Shown: piece after piece, positions 17,862-26,478 of the stretch
Numbering within the stretch: the stretch's first letter is position 1
How the letters are laid out: each line of letters opens with the position of its first letter
Source: Marivirga lumbricoides
GTDB taxonomy: Bacteria; Bacteroidota; Bacteroidia; Cytophagales; Cyclobacteriaceae
Direction: 5' to 3'
Length of the DNA: 64,000 nucleotides
NCBI RefSeq assembly: GCF_014636295.1
Contig: NZ_BMEC01000015.1
Span: 99,620 to 163,619 of the forward strand
Notes under the pieces: model-generated
Seen by the model: only the letters and a program-made list of their open reading frames with translations
What the model was told of the DNA's origin: nothing
Databases searched by the model: none
Made by a program: the position numbers and the translations under genes

Positions 17862-18768
17862 TCCTGTAAACTCTTAGTGATTCTGTAAAAGCCTCTTTAC
17901 CTGCTTTTACCAAAGCTTTGCTCTTGTAAAATTCAAATGTACCGCATGATTCACGGGAAACTCTCACAACAATATCAGGCTTTAACAGTTCCATTTGAAG
18001 TGCGGTAATTCTTTCCTGCATTAGATCAATAGAGCGATTGAGCAAATCAAAATAACCAAACTTCTTAATAGACTGGTGATTTTCGGCAGGAGGAGATGAA
18101 TCTTTAGGTGAAGAAGGCCATATGATTTTCATTCTGAGTTTAAACTCCTCCAAAAACTGATTATGCTTTTGTACCTCCTGCTCTTCTGCTACTGTGGCAG
18201 GAGCTTTTGCCACAAAAGGAATATTAGAATTAACATCCACTACCACCAAAATATCACCGGGTGTTCTCTTCACTCTGTTAATAGGTATAGGGTTCAAAAC
18301 ACCACCATCTACAATTTCCTCACCTTCAACGTACACTGGTTTCATTACTGTGGGAATGGCACATGAGGCACGTAAAGCATCCATAAGGTTTCCTTTGTTG
18401 AAAATAACTTCCTGCTGGCTTCTAATATTTGAAGCAATCGCTGAGAAGGGGATCTGCATATCTTCAATATCAATATCCCCTAAAATTTTACTCATTTCCT
18501 TAAATACACGCTCTCCTCTCACAAAGCCCTGGAGACTGAAAGTGAAATCCAATAATTTAAAAACATCAATTTTATCGAAATTGGTCACCCAATCCTTATA
18601 AGGACCTAGCTTACCAGCTGCGTAAATACCACCCACAACAGCGCCCATACTGGAGCCTGCAACAGAAGTGATCTCAAAGTTATTATCAAGTAGTGCCTCA
18701 ATCACTCCTATATGAGCCACTCCTCTGGCGCCCCCACTCCCTAAAACTAAAGCTACTTTTTGTTTCAT
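17842..18768 (-). CDS. Patatin-like phospholipase (RssA type)
   Basis: 308 aa. The oxyanion loop LGSGGARGVAHIGV (9-22), nucleophile elbow GSSMG (Ser40) and DGG of the Ser-Asp dyad (VDGGVLNPIP) are all present, so it should be an active lipid acyl hydrolase. No signal peptide; likely cytoplasmic or peripheral on the inner membrane. The methyltransferase gene overlaps its end by 20 bp. Confidence 0.92.
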   Translation of the reverse strand: MKQKVALVLGSGGARGVAHIGVIEALLDNNFEITSVAGSSMGAVVGGIYAAGKLGPYKDWVTNFDKIDVFKLLDFTFSLQGFVRGERVFKEMSKILGDIDIEDMQIPFSAIASNIRSQQEVIFNKGNLMDALRASCAIPTVMKPVYVEGEEIVDGGVLNPIPINRVKRTPGDILVVVDVNSNIPFVAKAPATVAEEQEVQKHNQFLEEFKLRMKIIWPSSPKDSSPPAENHQSIKKFGYFDLLNRSIDLMQERITALQMELLKPDIVVRVSRESCGTFEFYKSKALVKAGKEAFTESLRVYRNALENN

Positions 18769-19361
18769 TATTCGGTTGAATCCATTTGCAATCTCAAATT
18801 AATATTTTTTAGACGAGATATTAAATAATTAATGATAAAACCCAAGCAGGTTATAATTTATGAGGGTTATGAAGGTCTCAAGGAACCTTCTGTTCTTTTT
18901 AATTATTGGGCAAAAGCAAGGTTTTAACCTGAGTTCGATTAATAAAAATGGCGTCCCCGCTAGGGGGGGCAGGCTATGCCGCAAAATTAAGATTTACTTT
19001 TCCAAAAAGTCTTAATTTTGCTACCTGTGCTGACCAATCGGCATATTTCCAGTTATAATACAATAAGATTACGGATACCGCACTGGGGAGGTACAGTTTA
19101 ATTTTCATTTTTAGGAAACTGTAATCTCAATTGATCGTGACCGAAATAACTTGTGCCGCCAAAGTGGGTACGTTCTGATGAGTTTTTAAAGCAAATTCAA
19201 AATCGAACTCAGGTTTTTAACTATTTTTAAAGCAGGTACTAGATGAAAAAAACATATTACGAAAACTGCAATCAGCTGATTTTGAGATACGAAATCAAGC
19301 AATCGTGGAAAAAACCTATGAATGCAAAGAAGTTAACACTACTCCGTTAGGTATAAATAAA
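18769..19361. other. 593 bp gene-poor spacer with an inverted-repeat element
   Basis: Between the patatin gene and the TrkA-type gene. Most of it is the 290 bp element at 18,926-19,215. After that is a 35-codon frame at 19,243-19,350 (plus strand; ATG to TAG) without recognisable homology or start signals, which I do not call as a gene. Confidence 0.6.
18926..19215. repeat. 290 bp inverted-repeat-bounded element (MITE-like or structured RNA)
   Basis: The ends are a perfect 15 bp inverted pair: AACCTGAGTTCGATT at 18926-18940 and AATCGAACTCAGGTT at 19201-19215. Inside are more paired segments: CCCC-gcta-GGGG near 18955-18967, AAAATTAAGA/TCTTAATTTT at 18983-18992 and 19010-19019, and TACAGTTT/AAACTGTA near 19092-19112. 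The interior is less AT-rich than its flanks and has no long ORF. An 11 bp direct repeat TTTTTAAAGCA occurs at 19183 and 19224. This fits a small non-autonomous mobile element or a structured RNA; no target-site duplication is obvious. Confidence 0.6.
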
Positions 19362-20054
19362 CTACTTATTCACCTCAATAAATTTATTCACATCCTGTGA
19401 TTTGCCAAGGATGATCATAATATCCGTTTCTTTCAGAAAAGTATCTGCTCTCGGCACTCCAATAATGTGTTCTACCTTTTGAATTTCGTTGCCTTTCTTT
19501 TCTTCGAAAAAGCGTTTAACCGTTATCAAATTTAGGTTATACTTTTCACGCAGACCGATTTCACTGATTGTTTGATCTACCACGCGTGAAGGAGTGTTAA
19601 TTTCTACAATCTCATAATCATCGGGCAGAGGAAGGAAGGAGCGCATATTGGGGTGCAATAACATTTCAGCAACAGTTTTACCTACCGTCTCTTCAGGAGA
19701 AAGAATTTCATCAATACCCATTTTTTCAAGGATCATTCGCTGTTGTGAATTGGCTGCCCTTGCAATTACTCTCTTTACTTCCAATTCCAACAAAAGCACA
19801 GTGGTTAAAAGTAAGCCTTCAAAATTTTCACCAATTGCTACAACCACAGCATCCATATCCTGGATATTCTGTGCTTTAAGTGCTTTCACATCTGTAGAAT
19901 CCAGTGCTACCGCATAAGCCACATCATCCTTTAAAGACTCTACTTTATCCAGGTCTATATCAATAGCGAGCACTTCAGCACCTCTGTCGGCAAGTGTTCT
20001 GGCAATAGATTCTCCAAATTGGCCCAATCCTATTACTGCAAATCTGTTGGTCAT
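19362..20054 (-). CDS. TrkA/KtrA-type potassium channel regulatory protein
   Basis: 230 aa. The N-terminal Rossmann RCK domain has VIGLGQFGESIARTLADRG and acidic AIDID at the end of strand 2; the TrkA_C domain spans about 135-225 (NTPSRVVDQTISEIGLREKY). Such proteins bind NAD(H) or ATP and gate a TrkH/KtrB K+ channel. No channel gene is adjacent. The stop of udk overlaps its start by 4 bp (ATGA), so the two are translated together. Confidence 0.9.
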   Translation of the reverse strand: MTNRFAVIGLGQFGESIARTLADRGAEVLAIDIDLDKVESLKDDVAYAVALDSTDVKALKAQNIQDMDAVVVAIGENFEGLLLTTVLLLELEVKRVIARAANSQQRMILEKMGIDEILSPEETVGKTVAEMLLHPNMRSFLPLPDDYEIVEINTPSRVVDQTISEIGLREKYNLNLITVKRFFEEKKGNEIQKVEHIIGVPRADTFLKETDIMIILGKSQDVNKFIEVNK

Positions 20055-20668
20055 AAGCTTTTACTTTTCAAATATGAAACGAGTACTTCCAATCCTTTGT
20101 CAAACTTACTATTATTTGGAATAATTATATCAGCATCGTACTTAAATGGTTCTATGTATTTTTCATAGGTGGGGGCTACATGTTTCTCATATCTATAAAG
20201 CACGTCATCCAGATCGTATCCTCTTTCTGTATTGTCCCTGATAATCCTTCTCTTTAATTTCACATAATCTTTGGCATCAATAAAAACCTTTAAATCAAGT
20301 AATTTAGCTAATTCTGGAAAATAAAAGACAAATAGTCCTTCCACTACGATTATTTTGGAGGGATTAAAGTGCAATATCTGAGGGATAATATCTGGATTGT
20401 TAAAAGTATACTCCTTTCGGGTAACAGGGTTACCATCCTTAAGTGCTTTAATATCCCTGGCATACTCGTCAAACTCAATGGATTGAGGCGTATCAAAATT
20501 TTCTATACCGTTGGCATCTTTAGGCTGTAAATGCCTGTCACGATAGTAGTTATCCTGAGAGACAAGACAAATTTCATCACTTTTGAAGTGACTGAGCAAG
20601 CTTTTCAGAAACATAGTTTTTCCGGACGCACTTCCTCCTGTAATACCAACAATGAAAGGATTGTTCAT
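20051..20668 (-). CDS. udk: Uridine kinase
   Basis: 205 aa. P-loop GITGGSASGKTMFL near the N-terminus, QDNYYRDRH, then FDTPQSIEFDEY and RRIIRDNTERGYDLDDVL: typical uridine/cytidine kinase of pyrimidine salvage, phosphorylating uridine and cytidine to monophosphates. Cytoplasmic. Overlaps the TrkA-type gene by 4 bp. Confidence 0.95.
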   Translation of the reverse strand: MNNPFIVGITGGSASGKTMFLKSLLSHFKSDEICLVSQDNYYRDRHLQPKDANGIENFDTPQSIEFDEYARDIKALKDGNPVTRKEYTFNNPDIIPQILHFNPSKIIVVEGLFVFYFPELAKLLDLKVFIDAKDYVKLKRRIIRDNTERGYDLDDVLYRYEKHVAPTYEKYIEPFKYDADIIIPNNSKFDKGLEVLVSYLKSKSL

Positions 20669-20759
20669 TTAATAATTGATTTTTACGAGCTTTAGGTATT
20701 TACAAGCAACAAAGTTATGATTCTTAGCTTTGCAGACTTCAACAGTACAAAACTACGGC

Positions 20760-21350
20760 TTAATCTGCTTTTAGAAAATTAGTTTGTAAAAATTCCACAA
20801 AACTTCGAACAGCTCTTCCTCTATGGGAGATTGCATTTTTTTCCGCTAAAGGCATTTCAGCAAATGATTTCTCATAACCTTCCGGAATAAATACAGGATC
20901 GTAGCCAAAACCTCCATTTCCTGCTAGTTTCTTAGCAATAGCCCCCTTTACAACCCCTTCGAAAAAATAAGTTTCATTCTGAATTATTGCACAAATAACA
21001 GTTCTGAATTGGGCGGATCTATTTTCTGAATCACCAAGATTCTCCAATAAAAACCTGATATTATCATCATTTGATCTTTGAGCCCCCGCATAACGAGCAG
21101 AGTAAACACCAGGAGCGCCATTCAGCGCTTCTACTTCAAGGCCTGTGTCATCAGCAAAGCAATTGATTTTATACTTGTTTGCTATGTAGGCTGCTTTCTG
21201 TTCTGCATTGCCTTGCAAAGTTTGTTGATCCTCGGCCAGCTCTTCAGTACAGCCAATATCCTTCAGACTCAGGAGTTTTACTTCTCCCTCCAGCATAGCT
21301 TCAATCTCCTTTATTTTGTTGAGATTATTGGTAGCAAAACAGAGTTCCAA
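20760..21350 (-). CDS. rdgB: Non-canonical purine NTP pyrophosphatase (RdgB/HAM1)
   Basis: 196 aa; the start codon is TTG at 21350 giving MELCFATNNLNKIKEIEAML, the usual RdgB opening, so no shorter start is acceptable. ADDTGLEVEALNGAPGVYSARYAG, GGFGYDPVF and ISHRGRAVRSF are the family motifs. It hydrolyses ITP, dITP and XTP to keep deaminated purines out of nucleic acids. It starts 4 bp after the FKBP-type lipoprotein gene, so it likely belongs to that operon. Confidence 0.95.
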   Translation of the reverse strand: MELCFATNNLNKIKEIEAMLEGEVKLLSLKDIGCTEELAEDQQTLQGNAEQKAAYIANKYKINCFADDTGLEVEALNGAPGVYSARYAGAQRSNDDNIRFLLENLGDSENRSAQFRTVICAIIQNETYFFEGVVKGAIAKKLAGNGGFGYDPVFIPEGYEKSFAEMPLAEKNAISHRGRAVRSFVEFLQTNFLKAD

Positions 21351-21354
21351 AACT

Positions 21355-21879
21355 TTAATAATTGTTAAGCCTTATACGAAATTCCAAATTGGCATTTGGA
21401 GGAATAATATAGGTGCTATCAGATGCTAATCTACCCTCTTCACCATAAGCAAGTTGAGAAGGTATAAAAACCCTATAGTCTGCATTTCTGTTCATTCTCA
21501 CCAAGGCAAACTTCCACCCTAGAATTATATTTCCATTTACCTCCACCTGAAAAGGTCTCGCAGCATTAGGATTATTAGCATCAAATATTTCTGTTTCTCC
21601 AAGAACTCTTCCTTCATAATCAACTATTACTGAACTACAGTAATTAGGAGGCACACCTGTTCCTCTTTCTATAATTGAAAATCTTATTCCAGAGGCATCT
21701 GTTTCGTATGGTATATTATTTTCTTCCAGATATTTTTCTATCCCCTCAATATCTTCTCGTAATTGCTCTTGGTCTAAATCAGAAATATTAGGACCTGCAT
21801 TGCAATCTCTTTCTTTTACACATGAAGAGAGGCCAAATAATAAGGCAGGAATAATTAAACAAATAATAATTTTGTTCAT
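21355..21879 (-). CDS. FKBP-type peptidyl-prolyl isomerase lipoprotein (third of three)
   Basis: 174 aa. Lipoprotein signal ending LFGLSSC with Cys20. A short Asp/Glu-rich linker is followed by an FKBP domain over about residues 60-174: VIVDYEGRVLGETEIFDANN, FIPSQLAYGEEGR and the closing IPPNANLEFRIRL. It lacks some aromatic pocket residues of canonical FKBP (for example the variant ILGWKFALVRM replaces VIxGWExGL), so its catalytic strength may be low. Likely a periplasmic, membrane-anchored folding helper. Confidence 0.88.
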   Translation of the reverse strand: MNKIIICLIIPALLFGLSSCVKERDCNAGPNISDLDQEQLREDIEGIEKYLEENNIPYETDASGIRFSIIERGTGVPPNYCSSVIVDYEGRVLGETEIFDANNPNAARPFQVEVNGNIILGWKFALVRMNRNADYRVFIPSQLAYGEEGRLASDSTYIIPPNANLEFRIRLNNY

Positions 21880-21892
21880 TTAGAAACTTAAT

Positions 21893-22420
21893 TTAAAATT
21901 TAATATCTACTAATTCAACCTCGAATATTAAAACAGCATTAGGAGGGATTGATTGACGACCCTCAGGGCCATAAGCATAACCTGAAGGTATTAATAAAGT
22001 AGCCGAACCTCCTTCTTTCAAAAGCGAAATGCCGATATTCCATCCTGTAATTACACCTCTTCCTAAAGTAAATTGAAAAGGCTGATAGTCCCTTTTTTCA
22101 TCATAAATACCCGCCTCTCTGGCAACAGAGTCCACAGAAGTGTCAAAAACGCGACCATCTAAAAACTTACCTACATAGTTTACACTTACTATTTGACCGA
22201 AATCAGGCAGCTCTCCTGAACCCTGCTCTTTAATATGGTAAAATAAACCTGAAGGGTGCTTTTGCGCTTCAAGATTATTTTCTGTCAGATATTCTTCAAT
22301 AATAGCAATATCTGTGGCCAATTGCTCTTCAGCACATTCTTGTGGATTGTCCTCACAATCTTTATCGCAGGCACTCAAAAGAATACCTGCGAAGAATAAA
22401 CATATAAAATAACGCAGCAT
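21893..22420 (-). CDS. FKBP-type peptidyl-prolyl isomerase lipoprotein (second of three)
   Basis: 175 aa. Signal ends LFFAGILLSAC (Cys18). FKBP domain from about residue 60: VSVNYVGKFLDGRVFDTS, GRGVITGWNIGISLLKEGG, LIPSGYAYGPEGR, IPPNAVLIFEVELVD, near the canonical form. The pre-domain segment IIEEYLTENNLEAQKHPSGLFYHI is shared with both neighbouring FKBP genes, showing tandem duplication. 13 bp to the next gene. Confidence 0.92.
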   Translation of the reverse strand: MLRYFICLFFAGILLSACDKDCEDNPQECAEEQLATDIAIIEEYLTENNLEAQKHPSGLFYHIKEQGSGELPDFGQIVSVNYVGKFLDGRVFDTSVDSVAREAGIYDEKRDYQPFQFTLGRGVITGWNIGISLLKEGGSATLLIPSGYAYGPEGRQSIPPNAVLIFEVELVDIKF

Positions 22421-22428
22421 TTTAGCGC

Positions 22429-23361
22429 TTATTCTACAACATCTACTAATTCTACTTCAAAAAGAAGAATTGAATTAGGTGGTATACCTGCACCTGCACC
22501 TCTTGCTCCGTAAGCAAGACCAGAGGGAATTATAAATGTAGCTTTAGCACCTTCAGTTAATAATTGAAGGCCTTCATCCCAACCTGGAATAACTCTTCCT
22601 TGTCCTACAGGGAATTCCAAAGGAGCGTAAGCTGGTCTTTGTTCGCTGAATATATCATTTTCTTTAGCTATTGCTTCATTAGAAGTATCGAAAATTGAGC
22701 CATCCAACAACATACCGATGTAATCTACTTTAACAGTATCTCCCGCCTCTGGCTTTTCACCAGTGCCTTCTTCAGTAATTACATAATATAAACCAGACTC
22801 TGTACGCTGAGCCTCCAGGTTATTATCTTCTATATATGCTTTGATGATTTCTTCATCTTTAGTTTTTTGTGCTTCAGCATCTTTCTGCATTTTCTCCATC
22901 ATTTCTTCTCTTCTTTTCTGCTGCCAATCCATAAAACCAGCTGAATCTAATTTTTCTTTAGCTTTAGCAAAAACAGTTATTTTTTCATCTGCTTTCATAC
23001 TTTCCTGCAAAGGCTGTCTGAAACCTTTTGTAAATATTTCAGTGGCAGTCAAAGAAGTTTTAATACTATCCTTAACTTTCATATCCCCCAAAACAGAAAA
23101 GAGAGGACCTCGCTGTGTTAAAACTGCTGAATCGATCTGCAATGGCATATCTCCCACTTCTTCGCTATCAATTAATACGGAATCCTTGGAATCTGTCATT
23201 TTAAGAGAGTAAATGGCAAAGTCACCTTCTTCAAATGCCTCTCCATTATCAGAGCTTAATAGCACATATTCTACGCCATCAGCGGTAGTTTTCTTTTCAT
23301 TGGAGTTGCAGGCAAACAATAATGCCATACAGATAGCCAGGCTAAAATTCAAAAATTTCAT
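22429..23361 (-). CDS. Long FKBP-type peptidyl-prolyl isomerase lipoprotein (first of three)
   Basis: 310 aa from the ATG at 23361 (in-frame ATG at 23373 also possible). Lipoprotein signal ending MALLFAC. Two parts: an N-terminal degenerate FKBP-like region (about 20-140, with VYLLSSDNGEAFEEGD-type strands), a charged coiled-coil linker rich in Lys/Glu (about 140-190), and a canonical C-terminal FKBP domain (VKVDYIGMLLDGSIFDTS, GQGRVIPGWDEGLQLLTEGA, IPPNSILLFEVELVD). The helix-linker-FKBP layout recalls dimeric FkpA/Mip-type chaperones. Starts 4 bp after the NrnA-type gene. Confidence 0.9.
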   Translation of the reverse strand: MKFLNFSLAICMALLFACNSNEKKTTADGVEYVLLSSDNGEAFEEGDFAIYSLKMTDSKDSVLIDSEEVGDMPLQIDSAVLTQRGPLFSVLGDMKVKDSIKTSLTATEIFTKGFRQPLQESMKADEKITVFAKAKEKLDSAGFMDWQQKRREEMMEKMQKDAEAQKTKDEEIIKAYIEDNNLEAQRTESGLYYVITEEGTGEKPEAGDTVKVDYIGMLLDGSIFDTSNEAIAKENDIFSEQRPAYAPLEFPVGQGRVIPGWDEGLQLLTEGAKATFIIPSGLAYGARGAGAGIPPNSILLFEVELVDVVE

Positions 23362-23365
23362 ATTA

Positions 23366-24400
23366 TTATACATAGGTTTCAATTGGTGTTTTATTTTTAA
23401 GTTGTTCTGAATATTCTTTAATTAAATCTTCAAAAAGGGCGACTGTTTCTTTTAAAGATTTATGAGAAATACCTCCGGCAGCATTTTTATGCCCGCCTCC
23501 TTCAAAATAGTGAGCTGCCAGTGTATTCACCTGAAAATCACCGATTGATCGAAGTGAAAGCTTCACCCCTTCTTCACTTTCAGTAAATAAGGCAGCCATA
23601 GTAATTCCGTTGATCGATAATGCATAATTTACAAGTCCTTCAGTATCACCCGTTCGCGATTTAAATTTCTCCAGGTCTTTCATTGATATTGCAAAAAAAG
23701 CAGTATGGTATTCAGGATAGACTGTTAACCTCTGACTCAAAGCAAAACCCAAAAATTTTAACCTGTCTAAAGAGTTAGTATCATAGATAAGTCGGGATAC
23801 TTCTGAGTTATTGGCACCCAAATCAATCAATTCAGCTACTATTTCATGTACTTCTTTATTGGTATTTGGGTGTTTGAAGGACCCTGTATCCGTCATGATA
23901 CCCGCATAAAAGCATTCAGCGATGTCCTTATCAATTAAGGCTTTATCGCCATAGCTAACAATCATTTTATATACTAATTGGGCAGTTGAGGCAGAATTAA
24001 TATCATGAGAAGCATAGTCTGCAAACTGTTCAGGGTCTCTATGGTGATCAATCAGTACTTTTTTAGCTGAAGAATTTCTTACTAATTCACCAAATTGCTT
24101 AATTCTGCTTAGGTTAGAAAAATCAAGACAGAAAATAACATCAGCCTTATTTACTAATTCTTCTGCCTGCTTTTTAGTGTTTTCAGAAAACACCATCACT
24201 TTTTCATTACCCTTCATCCAATGCAAAAAACTAGCGTAATCAGATGGAGAAACGACAGTTACATGATGTCCTTTCTTAACAAGGTAATTATAAAGACCCA
24301 AGCTACTGCCTAAAGCATCGGCATCAGGTTTATGATGCGTAGTGATTACAACATTTTGAGGTGATTGAAGAACCTCTTTAAGTTTTAATAAATCTTGCAT
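23366..24400 (-). CDS. nrnA: DHH-family phosphoesterase (NrnA-like nanoRNase/pAp phosphatase)
   Basis: 344 aa. DHH domain: ITTHHKPDADALGSSLGLYNYL, FCLDFSNL, IDHHRDPEQFADY (the DHH signature) and FYAGIMTDTGSF for metal binding; the DHHA1 domain ends with GGGHKNAAGG. NrnA enzymes degrade 2-5 nt RNAs and can dephosphorylate 3'-phosphoadenosine 5'-phosphate. First gene of the run NrnA, three FKBPs, rdgB. Confidence 0.9.
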   Translation of the reverse strand: MQDLLKLKEVLQSPQNVVITTHHKPDADALGSSLGLYNYLVKKGHHVTVVSPSDYASFLHWMKGNEKVMVFSENTKKQAEELVNKADVIFCLDFSNLSRIKQFGELVRNSSAKKVLIDHHRDPEQFADYASHDINSASTAQLVYKMIVSYGDKALIDKDIAECFYAGIMTDTGSFKHPNTNKEVHEIVAELIDLGANNSEVSRLIYDTNSLDRLKFLGFALSQRLTVYPEYHTAFFAISMKDLEKFKSRTGDTEGLVNYALSINGITMAALFTESEEGVKLSLRSIGDFQVNTLAAHYFEGGGHKNAAGGISHKSLKETVALFEDLIKEYSEQLKNKTPIETYV

Positions 24401-24534
24401 GAGCAGTCCTTAACCCGTTTCGGCTTAAATTGATTCGCAAAGTTGCTAAGAATTTGAAGAAAAACAAATGTTAAAGAAAGTTGGATGCTTCTTTTAAAAC
24501 TTGAATTTCCGCTGTATTTAAAGCTGATAAAATA

Positions 24535-24563
24535 TTTGTAATCAGAAATATCCTTTAAATTTG
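24535..24563 (+). promoter_or_regulatory. Bacteroidota-type promoter of ndk
   Basis: TTTG at 24535-24538, a 17-base spacer, then TAAATTTG at 24556-24563, matching the Bacteroidota primary-sigma consensus TTTG-N17-20-TAnnTTTG. The leader to the ATG at 24596 would be roughly 25 bases and A-rich, without a Shine-Dalgarno sequence, as is usual in this phylum. Confidence 0.75.
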
Positions 24564-24595
24564 TGATTAAATTCAAACAATAATAAACAAAAAAC

Positions 24596-25015
24596 ATGGC
24601 TGGAAACAGAACCTTCACAATGATTAAGCCCGATGCTGTGGCTGCTAACAATATTGGAGCTATTACCAAAATGATAGAAGAGGCAGGATTTAGAATTGTT
24701 GCAATGAAAATGACCAAGCTTTCTGCTGAAAGAGCCGGACAATTTTATGCTGTACATAAAGAAAGACCTTTTTATAATGATCTATGCCAATATATGTCCA
24801 GCGGGCATATTGTTGCTATGATTCTGGAAAAAGACAATGCTATTGCTGATTTTAGAAAATTGATAGGAGCAACGAACCCTGCTGATGCTGAAGAAGGAAC
24901 TATTCGTAAATTGTATGCAACATCTATTGAGGCTAATGCTGTTCATGGCTCTGACTCAGACGAAAATGCGCAAATAGAAGGAAGTTTCTTTTTTTCAGAT
25001 ATTGAGAAGTTTTAA
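24596..25015 (+). CDS. ndk: Nucleoside diphosphate kinase
   Basis: 139 aa. [10 protein letters not shown] at the N-terminus, [15 protein letters not shown], and the catalytic [10 protein letters not shown] with His117. It equalises NTP and dNTP pools by phosphate transfer through the histidine. Single-gene unit with its own promoter upstream and terminator at 25,048. Confidence 0.97.
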   Translation: MAGNRTFTMIKPDAVAANNIGAITKMIEEAGFRIVAMKMTKLSAERAGQFYAVHKERPFYNDLCQYMSSGHIVAMILEKDNAIADFRKLIGATNPADAEEGTIRKLYATSIEANAVHGSDSDENAQIEGSFFFSDIEKF

Positions 25016-25047
25016 AGTTTGTTAAAACATACCTCGTCTAAATCACG

Positions 25048-25076
25048 AAAGGCACAGCGGATAGTTGTGCCTTTTT
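25048..25076 (+). terminator. Rho-independent terminator of ndk
   Basis: AAAGGCACA (25048-25056) and TGTGCCTTT (25066-25074) form a 9 bp stem around a 9-base loop, ending in a T-tract. 33 bases past the ndk stop. Confidence 0.92.
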
Positions 25077-25217
25077 AGTTTAGTATATTTTTTTTGCAGG
25101 TTCATATTAAAAAAAAATATACTAACATTGTGAATAAATAAAAATAATCTAATTATGTTTACTTTATAAAACCAACATTAAAATATTTTAACCAAGACTT
25201 TAAAAAAGACAAAAAAA

Positions 25218-26261
25218 ATGAAAAATTTATTTAAATTTTTGCTACTCATTACAGTGTTATATTCCTGTAATGAAGAATCTCTTTATATAGATAAGGATAA
25301 CTATATAAAATTTAGTTCATATGATGAATTCTTAAATACCTTAAACGAATTTAGACAGTATAACCATGATGAAAAAAAGGAGTGGTTAGAAAAGAAACAA
25401 ATGAATTCATGGGGACTGAATGCCATGGAAGTATACAAAAATTTGAATATAGAATCATTAAACTCTCTCGAAGAAATAAAAGATTATGTATCACAAAATA
25501 GTAATTATCTTGAATTAATTAAAGATGAAAATGGTGAATTTACATTAGAAACTATTTTAAGAGATAGACCTGAAAGTTATTTAGTAAATGATGATCATAT
25601 CTTACTCATAAAAGATAGAGCTGTTAAAATATTTAATTCTGGATATGCCTCTACAGATATTAATAATTTACATTTATTGAAGGAGGTAAAAGAGGAAACT
25701 TTTGGCAAAAACCAACCTCCAGAAATCAACTTTTCAATTAAACAAACGAGAAGCGAAATTTTAAATAATAACAATAGAGATTTAGCTTATAATTGCGGTC
25801 AAGAAATGACTGATAGAGAGGATAATGGAAAAAATAGAACATACATAAGAATTGAAGTCACAGCAAAGAGGTCTTATAATGATACTCCTTGGTTAATTAG
25901 TTCTGAATGGTTAATACGTCCGTACAAAAAAACCTTAGGTGTTTGGTATTATGCTAGTAGAACCATAACAGGTAAACTAAGAGCAAGACTTGACTTTATT
26001 GATGATGGGACTTTCCTTCCCTTCGGGACATGGAATAATACTGAATTTTTTGATTGCCATATTAACCCAGGTAATGTAAATTCTTATTATGGAAGTGCTG
26101 GTTTAATAAGCTGGATACATCCTACTAATCCTTTAAATGCAAGCCCTTCATTTCATTTAGGAGCTATTGATTTTACTGGTGATACACCCGACACAGCCCC
26201 CGCAATTATCTCATGTAATCCTCAAATGATAATATCTGGATTAATAAATAATTGTTTATAA
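25218..26261 (+). CDS. Hypothetical lipoprotein
   Basis: 347 aa. The signal ends LLITVLYSC with Cys17 as lipidation site. The mature protein starts with a charged helical segment (about 30-120: YDEFLNTLNEFRQYNHDEKK) and continues with a beta-rich C-terminal half rich in Trp, Tyr and Asn (WLISSEWLIRPY, GVWYYASRTITGKLRARLDF). Four cysteines in the second half could form disulfides. No family recognised. Its AT content is higher than that of the neighbouring housekeeping genes and it sits next to a transposase remnant, so it may be recently acquired. Confidence 0.7.
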   Translation: MKNLFKFLLLITVLYSCNEESLYIDKDNYIKFSSYDEFLNTLNEFRQYNHDEKKEWLEKKQMNSWGLNAMEVYKNLNIESLNSLEEIKDYVSQNSNYLELIKDENGEFTLETILRDRPESYLVNDDHILLIKDRAVKIFNSGYASTDINNLHLLKEVKEETFGKNQPPEINFSIKQTRSEILNNNNRDLAYNCGQEMTDREDNGKNRTYIRIEVTAKRSYNDTPWLISSEWLIRPYKKTLGVWYYASRTITGKLRARLDFIDDGTFLPFGTWNNTEFFDCHINPGNVNSYYGSAGLISWIHPTNPLNASPSFHLGAIDFTGDTPDTAPAIISCNPQMIISGLINNCL

Positions 26262-26263
26262 TT

Positions 26264-26310
26264 AAAAAACAACTTGGCCAAGTTGTTGGTCTTGGCCAAG
26301 TTGTTTTTTT
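26264..26310 (+). terminator. Long perfect hairpin terminator with self-palindromic arms
   Basis: A 19 bp perfect stem: arm 26264-26282 ending CAACTTGGCCAAG, loop of 8 (TTGTTGGT), arm 26291-26309, then T's. The A-run before and T-run after allow it to work on both strands. Each arm holds the palindrome CTTGGCCAAG, so the site is also a direct repeat of CTTGGCCAAGTTGTT and can fold in more than one way. It begins 3 bases after the lipoprotein stop. Confidence 0.88.
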
Positions 26311-26478
26311 CAATTTTGTATAATTCCATAATATACATTAAAGTGCTATAAAATCTTTGTAATTTGTATAAATGCATCTTTAATACTATATGTTGATTGA
26401 TTCTTAAAATTAAAGCTTATGAGGCATTATAACCTATTTAATCTAACCTCTTGTGCTAATTTTAAGTAATTGCAACTT

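Noticed and set aside
19243-19350. 35-codon frame beginning MKKTYYENCNQL
   Set aside because: No ribosome site, promoter or recognisable family; it lies beside the inverted-repeat element. Too short to support.
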